A DNA stretch of 49,890 nt. Origin: Paludibacteraceae bacterium. Its GTDB lineage: Bacteria > Bacteroidota > Bacteroidia > Bacteroidales > Paludibacteraceae. A program made the translations under genes and the position numbers. The notes below the pieces were generated by a model. The model saw only the letters and a list, made by a program, of their open reading frames with translations. It had not been told where the DNA came from and made no database searches. Shown here one piece after another: positions 25,397-34,366 of this stretch. The stretch lies in assembly GCA_905233415.1 (NCBI GenBank), contig CAJOEX010000009.1:1-49890 (forward strand), given 5' to 3'. The first letter of the stretch is position 1. The number at the start of each line of letters is the position of its first letter.

Positions 25397-25917
25397 GCAA
25401 TCATCAATCCGTCATTAATGGTTTGCGCTTACGCAAACTTGAACCAACCGACCTGCCGTTCCTTTATCAATGGGAGAACGATGCTTCGGCATGGGCAGAT
25501 GGAGCAAATCATAATCCCCTCTCGCAACAGGATTTACGCGATTATATCGCCAACACAACCGGCGACCTTTACCGCGACGGACAACTGAGGCTGATTATCG
25601 AATCAAACAGCCCGCAGAACAGTATGACCATTGGTTGTATAGACTTGTTTGACTTGGACATTCGTAATCGTCGTGCCGCAATCGGAATGTATATTGCACC
25701 TGAATTTCGAGGTCAGGGGTTTGGAGCAGAAGCAGTAAAAGCATTGGAAAACTATGCGTTTGGGCATCTGAATCTGCGCTTGTTGTATGCTGTCATAGCA
25801 ACAAATAATGAACCGTGTTCGCGGCTTTACCGCTCTCTGGAATATATTCCATCCTCCATTTTGGCAGGTTGGACACTCGAATCTGACGCAATTTTGTGGC
25901 AAAAACAAAAAAAATAA
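25393..25917 (+). CDS. GNAT family N-acetyltransferase
   Basis: 174 residues from the ATG that overlaps the HAD stop. It is a RimJ/RimL/SpeG-like fold: N-terminal RLRKLEPTDLPFLYQWEND, acetyl-CoA binding segment IGMYIAPEFRGQGFGAEAV (Q/RxxGxG/A type), and ending with NNEPCSRLYRSLEYI before the final strand. It probably acetylates an amine of a protein, peptide or small molecule. Conserved Trp-Glu-Asn near the start is typical of this subgroup. The gene ends just before the promoter of tRNA-Ser. Confidence 0.85.
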   Translation: MSNHQSVINGLRLRKLEPTDLPFLYQWENDASAWADGANHNPLSQQDLRDYIANTTGDLYRDGQLRLIIESNSPQNSMTIGCIDLFDLDIRNRRAAIGMYIAPEFRGQGFGAEAVKALENYAFGHLNLRLLYAVIATNNEPCSRLYRSLEYIPSSILAGWTLESDAILWQKQKK

Positions 25918-25926
25918 CGATTTTTC

Positions 25927-25957
25927 TTGCAAGATTCAAAAAAATGTAGTACTTTTG
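25927..25957 (+). promoter_or_regulatory. Promoter of tRNA-Ser
   Basis: TTGC (25927-25930) and TACTTTTG (25950-25957) with about 20 bp spacing. The start would be near 25964, about 40 bases before the tRNA. Confidence 0.65.
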
Positions 25958-26004
25958 CACCCGCTTTTGACAAGTACTCACGTTAAGGGCCGCGCAAGGC
26001 GCGA

Positions 26005-26093
26005 GGAAAGTTGTCTGAGTGGTCGAAAGAGCCACACTCGAAATGTGGTGTACGCATTACGTCGTACCGGGGGTTCGAATCCCTCACTTTCCG
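26005..26093 (+). tRNA. tRNA-Ser (CGA anticodon)
   Basis: The acceptor GGAAAGT (26005-26011) pairs with ACTTTCC (26086-26092), discriminator G. The anticodon arm CCACA/TGTGG with loop CTCGAAA gives CGA. The long variable arm and 89-base length are those of a class II tRNA. CCA is not encoded. Confidence 0.93.
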
Positions 26094-26122
26094 CAAGAAA
26101 GTTCGGGAATGTCCGAAAAAAG

Positions 26123-26152
26123 AAAGGAGAAGGTTACATCTTCTCCTTTTGT
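26123..26152 (+). terminator. Intrinsic terminator after tRNA-Ser
   Basis: AAAGGAGAAG (26123-26132) pairs with CTTCTCCTTT (26140-26149) and is followed by TTGTT. Confidence 0.75.
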
Positions 26153-26170
26153 TATGCGGATATTCACGAA

Positions 26171-26201
26171 AAACCTTGCAAGGATACTCCTAGCAAGGTT
26201 T
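26171..26201. terminator. Hairpin at the end of glf, possible terminator
   Basis: AAACCTTGC (26171-26179) pairs with GCAAGGTTT (26193-26201), with A residues on the left that become T on the minus strand. It is suitable for ending the glf transcript, whose stop is at 26250. Confidence 0.5.
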
Positions 26202-26249
26202 AGGGATTACGTAGAAATCCCTCACTTTCATCCAAATCCCTCTATAGCG

Positions 26250-27371
26250 TTACACGCACCATGAAAGCGCCTGCTCAATGACAGGAGCCATGTCGTAGTA
26301 CTTATACTCGGCAAGGCGACCACCAAAAATAACGTTGTTTTCTTGAGCGGCGAGAGCACGATATTTTTCCGCCAAGGTGTTGTTGCGACTGTCATTTACC
26401 GGATAGAACTGCTCCAAACCCGGTTTATACTCCGTGCTGTATTCCTCGCTAACCACCGTCTTAGGGCAGTCATAAACAGCCTGCCCGAACATCTCAAAAT
26501 GCTTATGCTCAATCACACGGGTAAATGGCACTTCATGCGAAGTATAGTTGATAACCGCAGTCCCCTGATAATTCGGTGTATCTTCAATACGCGTTCGGAA
26601 CGAAACCGTTCGCCAATCCAACCTGCCTAACCGATAGCTAAAATATTCGTCTATCGGACCTGTATAGACTAATTTATCTGCCAATTCGCGCCAAGTATCC
26701 TTATACTCGGCAAAGAAATCGCAGCTACTACGCGTTTCAACCCCCTCAAGCAACTTATCAATCAGCACATTGTATCCACCAATGGGAATGCCCTGATACA
26801 GGTCGTTGAAATAGTTGTTATCAAAAACAAAACGCAACGGCAAGCGACGAATGATGAATGCGGGCAATTCGGTACAAAGACGCCCCCACTGCTTTTCCGT
26901 ATAATCCTTTACCAGTTTCTCATAGATATCCCGACCGACTAACAGCAACGCCTGTTCTTCCAGATTCTGAGGCTCACGGCCATTTAGAGCCATAATCGTT
27001 TCTGCACGCTGCTCTGCGATTTTCACTTTTGCCTCATCCGGAGTACGAACTCCCCACATTTGAGCAAACGTATTCATGTTAAACGGCAGATTATACAACT
27101 CGCCTTTATAGTTTGCAACAGGACTATTGGTGTAACGGTTGAACGGAACAAGGTTATTGACAAAATCCCACACAGTTTTGTTGTTCGTATGGAAGATATG
27201 CGCACCGTATTTATGCACATTTACGCCCTCCACCCGTTCGCAATAAACGTTTCCGCCCAAATGCGGGCGTTTGTCAATGACGAGGCATTTCTTACCGGCT
27301 TGCCGGACGCGATACGCAAAAGTAGCACCAAATAACCCTGAACCTACTATGAGATAATCATACATCAGCAT
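26250..27371 (-). CDS. glf: UDP-galactopyranose mutase
   Basis: 373 residues. The FAD-binding motif is YLIVGSGLFGATFA (GxGxxG at 10-15), followed by KRPHLGGNVY and KYGAHIFHTNNKTVWDF, then EKQWG and the C-terminal FGGRLAEYKYYDM, all hallmarks of bacterial Glf. It converts UDP-galactopyranose to UDP-galactofuranose for surface glycans, using reduced FAD in the cytoplasm. A consensus promoter at 27394-27425 gives it its own transcript. It neighbours other polysaccharide genes on the same strand. The first two Met codons (ATG CTG ATG) are both possible starts. Confidence 0.96.
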   Translation of the reverse strand: MLMYDYLIVGSGLFGATFAYRVRQAGKKCLVIDKRPHLGGNVYCERVEGVNVHKYGAHIFHTNNKTVWDFVNNLVPFNRYTNSPVANYKGELYNLPFNMNTFAQMWGVRTPDEAKVKIAEQRAETIMALNGREPQNLEEQALLLVGRDIYEKLVKDYTEKQWGRLCTELPAFIIRRLPLRFVFDNNYFNDLYQGIPIGGYNVLIDKLLEGVETRSSCDFFAEYKDTWRELADKLVYTGPIDEYFSYRLGRLDWRTVSFRTRIEDTPNYQGTAVINYTSHEVPFTRVIEHKHFEMFGQAVYDCPKTVVSEEYSTEYKPGLEQFYPVNDSRNNTLAEKYRALAAQENNVIFGGRLAEYKYYDMAPVIEQALSWCV

Positions 27372-27393
27372 AAAAATCTATACAAATCCGATG

Positions 27394-27425
27394 CAAAGGT
27401 ACAACAATATTTTGAAGTGTGCAAA
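27394..27425 (-). promoter_or_regulatory. Promoter of glf
   Basis: On the minus strand TTTG (27425-27422) and TACCTTTG (27401-27394) are spaced 20 bp. The leader to the ATG at 27371 is about 15 bases. Confidence 0.75.
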
Positions 27426-27451
27426 TAAAAATGTGCGGAGAGGTATTTTTA

Positions 27452-30352
27452 TTATGACAGCGCAGCATAGAGGATTTCAATCGGATGCAAGGCGGTGACA
27501 CCGGTAGCATGGCGGATATGCTCACGGCAAGAAGTGCCGGGAGCGGAGATGAGAGTAGTTTGACCGCTATGCTGTTGGGTATTGGAGCGCTCTGCTGATG
27601 GCGCAGAGACTGCTTTTCTGATAGCCGGGAACAGAACCATTTCGCCAATAGCCATCGATGTGGCATAATGCTCGGCCTCATAACCGAACGAGCCTGCCAT
27701 ACCACAACAACCCGAAGGAATAATATGGACTTTGCCTGAAGTGGTATATTGCAAAAGACGGGCAGTCTTTTCTACTCCGACAAGCGCCTTCTGATGGCAA
27801 TGACCGTGAAGAAATATTTCAGATTTGAAAATTTGAGAATTAGAAGATTTGAAGATTGTCGGGTCAATGCGACCGGCATCAATCTCGCGACACAGGAACT
27901 CATCAAAGAGCAGGCAATTGGGTGCAAGGGCTTCGACTTGAGTGCGCAGCGCCTCGTTCGGCATCAAATCAGGATATTCGTCACGGAAAGACAGAATACA
28001 GGAAGGCTCAATACCCACCAACGACGTTTCTTCGGAAATAAAAGGAGACAGGAGTTCCACATTTCGTTTGGCATATCTGGCAGCCAAATGCAGACAGCCT
28101 TTGGATATAGCCGCCCTACCCGATTCGACATGCTTGGGAACAATCACTTCATAGCCCAGACGCTGCAACAAACAGGCAAACATAAGGCCAAGTTCCGCCT
28201 CCTGATAATTGGTAAACTCATCACAGAAAAGATAAACTTTTTTTAGACCGCTATGCTGTTGGTTGTCGGACCGCTCCACTATTGAAGCGCTTTGCTGTTG
28301 GATGAGTTGCCGCATGGTGTGGCGGGAGAGAGTCGGAATACGGCGTTCGGTTGCGAAATGCAGAAGTTTCTTAAGCAAATAGGACGTGAGACGATTGGTT
28401 GCAAACCAATTGTATATACGCGGAACCAAACTTCCGAGACGTTCAACAGAAGCCATCCGCGCCACCATCCACGTGCGGAAAGGAGTGTAGGTTTTATTAT
28501 ATATAAGTTGCAGCACCTGACTGCGGATGCGGGTCATATCCACGTTGGAGGGGCACTCGGAACGACAAGCTTTGCAGGCGAGGCAGGAGGATAATTGCTC
28601 ATTGATAATCGATAATTGATATTTATCCAGCTTGCCGCGGAAAAGGAGTTCACGGAGGATATTGGCACGCGCACGAGTGGTCATGAGTTCATCACCGGAA
28701 ACCTTATAAGCAGGGCACATAGTACCGCCAATTAGATTGGACTTGCGGCAATCCCCTGAGCCGTTGCAACGCTCAATACGGCGGAGAAGGGAGGTTAGAC
28801 CACTACGCGGTTGGATGTCGGACCGCTGCGCTGATAAATCATAACGGAGGAACTTGTCCATAGGCGGTGTGCGGACTATCTTTTCCACATTGAGCAGGCC
28901 TTCGGGGTCGAACGCATCCTTGATTTGACAGAAAAGGTCATATACTTCGTCCCCATACATAAGCGGAATGAACTCTCCCCGCAAACGTCCGTCACCATGT
29001 TCACCGGAAAGTGAGCCATGATGTTTCTTGACCAAGCGGGCAGTACGTTCCGCCACTTCACGGAAAAGTTTTCGGTCTTTCGGTAGTTTGAGATTGAGAA
29101 TCGGCCGCAAATGCAATTCGCCTGTAGAGATATGTCCGTAATAGATACATGAGAGCCCAAGTTCCCCCATCATCGCCCGAAAGTCGTGCATATAATCCGC
29201 CAAACGCTCGGGAGCCACAGCAGTATCTTCAATCACACCGACCGGCTTGGCATCAGAGTCAGTGCCGGTAAGCACGCCAAGACCGGCTTTGCGCAATGCC
29301 CAAACGTCAGGAGTTGAGAGTTGATAAGCTTTCTCCGGCTCTCCCGTGGAGGGGGAAAGAAGTTGAGAATTGACAGTTGGCAGTTGATCGTTTTCGAATT
29401 CTGCAACAAGGAGTGCGGATGGAATAGAGTCAAGGTGCAAAACATCCAAATAGCGGCTGGCAACCGGTGTTTTTTGAGCGAGGCGGAGAATCTCTCCGTC
29501 AATCAGTTCAACGGCGGTCGGATGCAGCTTGAGCATGTCAAGATTGGCTTGCCAGGCATCGTCCATGTTGTCCAGTTTTTGAACCACCAGGAAGGACGGC
29601 TTTGGCACAGGGTCCAGCGATAGCGCAATTTCCGTAATAAAAGCAAGTGTGCCTTCGGAACCGGTGAGCAAAGCAGGTAGATTGACATTCTCTCCTGCAA
29701 GACACTCGTCAAGGGCATAGCCACAACTGCGCCGTCGGAGAGACGCATCAGGAAAGTTATCCGCCAAGAGTTGCCTGATGTGCTTATTTTGTCGCCAGGA
29801 CTGCAGTAAATCCAGTACTGTTTGCCCTACCCGACTTTCCGTCTCGAAAGATATATCCGAAGTAGTACATGAAAAACTTGTACCGTCAGCAAGAATACCC
29901 TTTAACGCTAATACATGGTGACGCGTTGAGCCATATACTAATGAATGCGTGCCACAGGAGTTGTTGCCGACCATTCCACCAATACAACACCGGTTGGAAG
30001 TGGATGTTTCCGGCGAGAAAAACAACCCATAGGGTTTGAGCGCAATATTCAATTCGTCACGCACCACTCCGGGTTGCACACGCACCCAACGTTCTTCGGG
30101 GTTTATTTCCAAAACGCGGTTCATGTAGCGGCTGATATCCACAACGATACCCGAACCGACCACTTGTCCGGCAATACTTGTTCCGGCAGCCCGCGGAATA
30201 AGATGTGTGTTTCGTTTGCGAGCCTCTGCCAACAAGTCACGAATATCCTGCTCATTTTGCGGATAGGCGACGCCTAAAGGCAACTCACGATACGCAGAAG
30301 CATCCGTGGCATAAGTAAGAATAGTTGATAATTGACTGTTGACAATTGACAT
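27452..30352 (-). CDS. FAD-linked oxidase fused to Fe-S/CCG domains (YdiJ/Dld-like)
   Basis: 966 residues. FAD-binding (PCMH) domain: LIPRAAGTSIAGQVVGSGIVVD and GGMVGNNSCGTHSLVYGSTR, then the FAD-oxidase C domain (GELHLRP, GSLSGEHGDGRLRGEF). Two ferredoxin-like clusters follow: CNGSGDCRK...MCPAY and CLACKACRSECPSNVD. A CCG domain comes last (GHCHQKAL, SGCCGMAGSFGYE). It probably oxidises a D-2-hydroxy acid such as D-lactate or 2-hydroxyglutarate. Unlike normal family members it carries at least seven repeat-derived inserts (at the start codon, 29330-29395, 28791-28842, 28593-28625, 28240-28310, 27820-27855, 27556-27602), all keeping the frame. It begins directly after the sugar transferase stop. 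Confidence 0.88.
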   Translation of the reverse strand: MSIVNSQLSTILTYATDASAYRELPLGVAYPQNEQDIRDLLAEARKRNTHLIPRAAGTSIAGQVVGSGIVVDISRYMNRVLEINPEERWVRVQPGVVRDELNIALKPYGLFFSPETSTSNRCCIGGMVGNNSCGTHSLVYGSTRHHVLALKGILADGTSFSCTTSDISFETESRVGQTVLDLLQSWRQNKHIRQLLADNFPDASLRRRSCGYALDECLAGENVNLPALLTGSEGTLAFITEIALSLDPVPKPSFLVVQKLDNMDDAWQANLDMLKLHPTAVELIDGEILRLAQKTPVASRYLDVLHLDSIPSALLVAEFENDQLPTVNSQLLSPSTGEPEKAYQLSTPDVWALRKAGLGVLTGTDSDAKPVGVIEDTAVAPERLADYMHDFRAMMGELGLSCIYYGHISTGELHLRPILNLKLPKDRKLFREVAERTARLVKKHHGSLSGEHGDGRLRGEFIPLMYGDEVYDLFCQIKDAFDPEGLLNVEKIVRTPPMDKFLRYDLSAQRSDIQPRSGLTSLLRRIERCNGSGDCRKSNLIGGTMCPAYKVSGDELMTTRARANILRELLFRGKLDKYQLSIINEQLSSCLACKACRSECPSNVDMTRIRSQVLQLIYNKTYTPFRTWMVARMASVERLGSLVPRIYNWFATNRLTSYLLKKLLHFATERRIPTLSRHTMRQLIQQQSASIVERSDNQQHSGLKKVYLFCDEFTNYQEAELGLMFACLLQRLGYEVIVPKHVESGRAAISKGCLHLAARYAKRNVELLSPFISEETSLVGIEPSCILSFRDEYPDLMPNEALRTQVEALAPNCLLFDEFLCREIDAGRIDPTIFKSSNSQIFKSEIFLHGHCHQKALVGVEKTARLLQYTTSGKVHIIPSGCCGMAGSFGYEAEHYATSMAIGEMVLFPAIRKAVSAPSAERSNTQQHSGQTTLISAPGTSCREHIRHATGVTALHPIEILYAALS
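27556..27602 (-). repeat. 24-bp-type units in the FAD/Fe-S dehydrogenase
   Basis: The minus strand encodes AERSNTQ and QHSGQTT from cores CAGCAGAGCGCTCCAA and CCAACAGCATAGCGGTC. The two 8-residue units sit between VSAPS and LISAPG near the C-terminus. Confidence 0.7.
28240..28310 (-). repeat. 24-bp-type units, about three copies, in the dehydrogenase
   Basis: The minus strand has CCAACAGCAAAGCGCTTC, then a shortened GGAGCGGTCCGACAA, then CCAACAGCATAGCGGTC. They encode IQQQSASIVERSDNQQHSGL between the Fe-S and CCG domains. Confidence 0.7.
28593..28625 (-). repeat. TTGATAATTG-type repeat in the dehydrogenase
   Basis: Encodes YQLSIINEQLSS immediately before the second Fe-S cluster (CLACKAC). 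The string ATTGATAATCGATAATTG matches the intergenic repeat before murA. Confidence 0.65.
28791..28842 (-). repeat. 24-bp-type units in the dehydrogenase
   Basis: Minus-strand cores CAGCGCAGCGGTCCGACA and CCAACCGCGTAGTGGTC encode SAQRSDIQPRSGLTS, just before the first Fe-S cluster. Confidence 0.7.
30320..30352 (-). repeat. TTGACAATTG-type repeat forming the start of the dehydrogenase
   Basis: The first 11 codons (MSIVNSQLSTI) are made entirely of the CAATTGTCAA/CAATTATCAA repeat. The ATG itself is inside the repeat and follows the preceding stop codon without a gap. Confidence 0.7.
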
Positions 30353-31855
30353 TTAGGCAGAGTGCATACGTTTGAATAGTATACTGTGTATCGTCAAAAA
30401 GAAATACTTGATATCCGTCCACAAAGGATGGCGGAAATATTCGTCCAGATACTTATTCTCTGAGGCATATAGTTCCTCAAATGTCTGAGGATGGTCAATA
30501 TAAAACGGCGGAATAAGTCCGGGTTTGCAACGTGTGCGCTTGTCCTGCAAGTCTTTGGGATATTGTTCAAACATCGCCTTTGACAGCGGCCGGACACCAA
30601 CCAGTTTGACGTCCCGTTTGAGGAAGTTAATCATCATCGGCAACTCATCGAGCCAGTACTTGCGCATAATTCTGCCCCAGTGGGTGATACGCCAATCGTC
30701 ATCCGACTTATCGGCAATATTCATTCCTCCGCGCTGGTTGAATACATAATTCTGAATATATTCGGCATACGGGTGCATGGTGCGCATCTTGTAGAAATAG
30801 ACAATTTCCTTGTTTTTGCTGATTCTCGGCAGTTTAATAAGCGGGCCGTAAACCTTCACTTGCTCCTGCGGATAAGGCTGCGAGTGGCGATGGGCAAAGA
30901 TATATTCAATATGCCCCATCGGAACAATTTCATCCACCTCAAAACCGCAGTAATACAGTCTGCCAAGCACTTCTGTTTTGGAAAGCATGCGCTTGCGTCC
31001 TTTAGAGATGTCATAGTATAGACGACTCATCAGCAACAAGCGCGGAATAACCCGACGGACAAGGAACCAGAAACTATAAACAACCCAACGAATGCCCCAT
31101 GGATAAGAGCGGAGCATATTCTCCTTCACGTACTCTTGAGGACGGTAACAGCATACATAAACACCGTCGTCCGGCAGTTTCTGATTGACAACACAAAGGC
31201 GCTTGTTGATGCCGCGGATGTTATTGAAAATTTTCACGTCAACGATGGTCGAATACTGATAATCCGGCAGTTGCAGTAACGAGAACGGGTCAGAATCAGC
31301 AATAGTTTTGGTGCTTTGGCGATTCAGACAGGCTTTCTCTAACAGCATCTTATAATCTTCTTCCGTGGTAAGCGAAAGAACCGCCTGATGAATAGCCTGT
31401 TTGGATTCACGCGAACGCTCGGAGTTGTTTCGCTTTGGTTTGGCGTTACGGCGATGCTTGATTACCATAGGAGGAATAGTCATATTCAAAGCAAACTTCC
31501 AATAGTGCTTGAACAGAATATCCACCGAGTCAAAAATCATGACGATACCAATCATCCACAGCGCAACCGTCAGCGAAATATGATTAAAATACTTCGGAAC
31601 AAGCCCCACACACAACCCCATCAGTGCTCCTCCGGTTAGCAGCATCAAAAGCATTTCCTGCCAAAACCACGCCTCTTTGTAACTGCGGCGGTATTTCGTA
31701 AATACCAAGCCGATAATTATCCAAGCCACCATTAAAATGGCAAAAAAAGAAACGTAACTTGCAATCTGTTCTTTGTTAGCCACTACACGCCAAAGGATAC
31801 AAACTACTGACGAGATAATCCAAATAACGATATCACTAAAAATGCGTCTAAACAT
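30353..31855 (-). CDS. Undecaprenyl-phosphate sugar-1-phosphate transferase-like protein
   Basis: 500 residues. The N-terminal third has about four membrane helices (IVIWIISSVVCILWRVVA, FFAILMVAWIIIGLVF, LLMLLTGGALMGLCVG, ALWMIGIVMIFDSVDIL). The C-terminal region is the bacterial sugar transferase domain: FYKMRTMHPYAEY, then WLDELPMMINFLKRDVKLVGVRPL and RCKPGLIPPFYID. It would start a glycan repeat unit by moving a sugar phosphate onto the lipid carrier at the inner membrane. A long central region (about 140-330) lacks a known domain. It is the second gene of the run beginning with the FemAB-like protein and ends at the stop that abuts the dehydrogenase ATG. Confidence 0.85.
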   Translation of the reverse strand: MFRRIFSDIVIWIISSVVCILWRVVANKEQIASYVSFFAILMVAWIIIGLVFTKYRRSYKEAWFWQEMLLMLLTGGALMGLCVGLVPKYFNHISLTVALWMIGIVMIFDSVDILFKHYWKFALNMTIPPMVIKHRRNAKPKRNNSERSRESKQAIHQAVLSLTTEEDYKMLLEKACLNRQSTKTIADSDPFSLLQLPDYQYSTIVDVKIFNNIRGINKRLCVVNQKLPDDGVYVCCYRPQEYVKENMLRSYPWGIRWVVYSFWFLVRRVIPRLLLMSRLYYDISKGRKRMLSKTEVLGRLYYCGFEVDEIVPMGHIEYIFAHRHSQPYPQEQVKVYGPLIKLPRISKNKEIVYFYKMRTMHPYAEYIQNYVFNQRGGMNIADKSDDDWRITHWGRIMRKYWLDELPMMINFLKRDVKLVGVRPLSKAMFEQYPKDLQDKRTRCKPGLIPPFYIDHPQTFEELYASENKYLDEYFRHPLWTDIKYFFLTIHSILFKRMHSA

Positions 31856-31856
31856 A

Positions 31857-32798
31857 TTACGATTTATGATTTATATATGCTACCCCGAGGCGGTAACGCA
31901 ACGGAGCATTGACTTTTATGAATCGACCGAATTTGCAGAGATAGCCACCCATACGCATTTTAAAATCCCGCACACCGTAGTATTTATGGGGTTCTCCTGC
32001 TCCCATCATATCCAGACAAGGTATCTTGTTCTGTTCACACCACTCCAAAATGGCGAATGTTGCCATTACAGGGCCGCAAATATACCATTCGTATGCCATA
32101 TTAGGCAAATGTGGCACTAATGCTCCGCCAATTATATTCTTTTCGCTATCACGCACAATCAACAAGTGACAAGCCTTGCTACGCCAAGCGGCAACAAAGA
32201 AAGAAAGCGGGAACAATGGGCGATGAACTTTGGTGTTATACAATTCACGCAACTCAGTATACCACGTCTTCACATCTGCTTCCGTTTGTGCTTCAGACCA
32301 AGTCTGTCCGTCTTCCTGTGCCCGACGGATTTGTTGGCGCTTGGCAGGCTGAATCCGCTCACGCCAGCGATTATCGCAATTAATTCGCAAATCATAGTGC
32401 GGCTTGTTCTGCCAGCCGCATTGCTCAAAGACGGTGTGCCGGATGCCGTAGGTGTTGAAATTATGCGTTTCGCAATAAATGCCACGATTGGGCACAGCCC
32501 GCAAAAGCGCTCCTAATGCCTCAACCGAAATGTCGTCCGCTAGCAGAGGACCGCCATTGATAATGGTACGCTCCGAGAAATAACGCATAAAACCTTTCGT
32601 CGGCACTGTATAACCAACCATTATGCCGCACAAACGTTCTTCATAGACTGCCACAATAAATGGCGTGAGACAATCCGAAACAGAAACAAAGAAATCGTAC
32701 GCTTCAGGCGATTGAAACCAGTTTGCGAGCGATGACGTTTCCAACAACTGCTGCCACTCACGACGGTCTATTTGCGCTATATCAGTAACTATTTTCAT
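31857..32798 (-). CDS. FemAB/BioF2-like acyltransferase fold protein
   Basis: 313 residues, a tandem-GNAT (FemAB-like) protein. The N-terminal half has WQQLLETSSLANWFQSPEAY and FSERTIINGGPLL. The central helix-rich block is KRQQIRRAQEDGQTWSEA, and the C-terminal half shows IGGALVPHLPNMAYEWYICG and DMMGAGEPHKYYGVRDFKM. Such proteins in Bacteroidetes glycan clusters are thought to transfer acyl or aminoacyl groups; the exact reaction is unknown here. It overlaps the deacetylase gene by 4 bases (ATGA) and is one base from the sugar transferase gene. Confidence 0.75.
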   Translation of the reverse strand: MKIVTDIAQIDRREWQQLLETSSLANWFQSPEAYDFFVSVSDCLTPFIVAVYEERLCGIMVGYTVPTKGFMRYFSERTIINGGPLLADDISVEALGALLRAVPNRGIYCETHNFNTYGIRHTVFEQCGWQNKPHYDLRINCDNRWRERIQPAKRQQIRRAQEDGQTWSEAQTEADVKTWYTELRELYNTKVHRPLFPLSFFVAAWRSKACHLLIVRDSEKNIIGGALVPHLPNMAYEWYICGPVMATFAILEWCEQNKIPCLDMMGAGEPHKYYGVRDFKMRMGGYLCKFGRFIKVNAPLRYRLGVAYINHKS

Positions 32799-33595
32799 TT
32801 GAGGGCGATTAACACGCGTTTAATCATGTTTTTAAGTTTTTGCAGAATCAATTCTTTCCACCACGCAGCACGGTTGTTTGTCCAGCGTTGCGGATGTGTG
32901 GTAAGCATGAGGTTCGGCAATTCGGCAGCAGGTGTTGTTTCTAGCCAATGAATCAGTTGCGATGTATGGTGAAACGTCCAACCGCGTTTGTTCCACTCGT
33001 CCTGATAAACAGGGATTTTATCGCGGACACTCACCTTGTAACCGTCCCAGCATCGTCCCGTATCTGTCAGGTAAAAGAGCTGTGCAAAGTCAAGGATTAA
33101 GTATGGTTCGCCAAGGATTTGATAGTCGCGATAGTCATATACTTTCCACAAATCACGACCATCATATTTGCTGGTTGGCGCGCCGTGCATACAAATCGTC
33201 CGGACAGGATAAAACTGCCTGAAATATTCCAAATACTGCTCAAAATGCTTAATGGCTTTGGCGGTGTCTCCCTTCGCTATTGCCATATCTTCGTAATGAT
33301 AGCCTATTTCGTGCCCCAAGGCAGCAATTTGACGAATTATTTCTGGTTGGTTGCTTTCCGGCACGACACGAAAATAATAGGATGCCTTCAATCCTAATTC
33401 AGCTTCAATCTTGGCAGTAGCCAAGCTATTGGTAGCCTTCAAATCCACGTCATGACGCAGAATAACGAACTTTCCGGCAGGCGTAACTTGGCGTGCCTGC
33501 ATTTCGCAATATTCCTCAAAAGTAAGGGAATTGTATTTCGCTTTTATTAGTGCGAGCAGCAAACTACGATATGTCCGAAGTGTAAAATCTCTCAT
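32795..33595 (-). CDS. Polysaccharide deacetylase-like (CE4/NodB fold) protein
   Basis: 266 residues. The metal-binding motif is in FVILRHDVDLKAT (Asp-Asp type region) and LGHEIGYHYEDMA supplies the His pair. A conserved MHGAPTSKYD follows. No signal peptide is seen, so a cytoplasmic or membrane-linked site is likely, as for glycan biosynthesis homologues. It probably removes an acetyl or related group from a sugar precursor. It overlaps the nuclease gene upstream by 4 bases and the FemAB-like gene downstream by 4 bases, indicating one tightly coupled operon. Confidence 0.8.
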   Translation of the reverse strand: MRDFTLRTYRSLLLALIKAKYNSLTFEEYCEMQARQVTPAGKFVILRHDVDLKATNSLATAKIEAELGLKASYYFRVVPESNQPEIIRQIAALGHEIGYHYEDMAIAKGDTAKAIKHFEQYLEYFRQFYPVRTICMHGAPTSKYDGRDLWKVYDYRDYQILGEPYLILDFAQLFYLTDTGRCWDGYKVSVRDKIPVYQDEWNKRGWTFHHTSQLIHWLETTPAAELPNLMLTTHPQRWTNNRAAWWKELILQKLKNMIKRVLIALK

Positions 33596-34365
33596 TTATA
33601 TAATTCATTCAACACCATCGCCAAGCGGACTCCGGCAGTAAATAATTGCCGTTCCATGGGTTCTTTCCAGCGATAGACATAATTATAGACATTGTTATTC
33701 CATATTGCCTGGTAATCATAAATATCCGACGTAATGTGGTAAGACCGTATAAGCAAGTCCTCAGCAGAAGCGTCTTCAATCGCCTTGCGCTCATCGCTGT
33801 ACATATCAATAAGCAGCTGCGCATATTCGGTAACCGAATAGCCGCGAAAACGAATCAAATCCTCGTCCCACACCCGATGGAGATTCGTCTGTGTCCCGAA
33901 CCATTTCAGTTTGATGGTATTACCGCCTTTGTCTGCAATATGTCCCATGTGCATCGGGCAATAACGGTCACCTGACAAATGCACTAAAAAACGAAGTGCG
34001 TCACGGTTGGTTTTATCGTTTTGCAGCAGGTTGTAAAGACTGTCCAATGCGCGATACAAATTGCCTCCTACTTCCGGATAGTTCGTCAGCACAGCAGCAA
34101 CTTCGTCATCGGACATTCCTGCCTCCAGGTCTTGGAAATGCCAGTCAAAACTATTCGGATAAATGGTGTCGCTGCGAATCTCATCCGCCCAAGTCGCCCA
34201 ATAAACCATACCGTTTTTGCCAAGCACCTTATCCACCTGTTTGACGGCTTTTTTGCTCATGTAATTATACGCCACCTGCGCAATAATACGATGGCCTTCA
34301 GGTCCCCATGCCAACGATGGCAGCGCCATCAACGAGGCACAAATAATAATTATCGTCTTCTTCAT
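33592..34365 (-). CDS. Exported S1/P1-type nuclease
   Basis: 257 residues from the ATG at 34363-34365. A longer reading from 34401 would run into the end of the pullulanase gene. Signal peptide MKKTIIIICASLMALPSLA leaves a mature protein starting with Trp (WGPEGHRIIAQVA), the residue whose amino group binds zinc in this family. Further zinc ligands are in TWADEIR, DWHFQD, VHLSGDRYCPMHMGHI (two His and Asp) and NLHRVWDEDLI. It degrades single-stranded DNA or RNA outside the cytoplasm. It is one base after the pullulanase stop and overlaps the deacetylase gene. Confidence 0.88.
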   Translation of the reverse strand: MKKTIIIICASLMALPSLAWGPEGHRIIAQVAYNYMSKKAVKQVDKVLGKNGMVYWATWADEIRSDTIYPNSFDWHFQDLEAGMSDDEVAAVLTNYPEVGGNLYRALDSLYNLLQNDKTNRDALRFLVHLSGDRYCPMHMGHIADKGGNTIKLKWFGTQTNLHRVWDEDLIRFRGYSVTEYAQLLIDMYSDERKAIEDASAEDLLIRSYHITSDIYDYQAIWNNNVYNYVYRWKEPMERQLFTAGVRLAMVLNELYK

Positions 34366-34366
34366 A

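Noticed and set aside
26095..26260. Integrated element at the tRNA-Ser 3' end
   Set aside because: No duplicated tRNA end, integrase or phage gene is nearby; the hairpins are explained as terminators.
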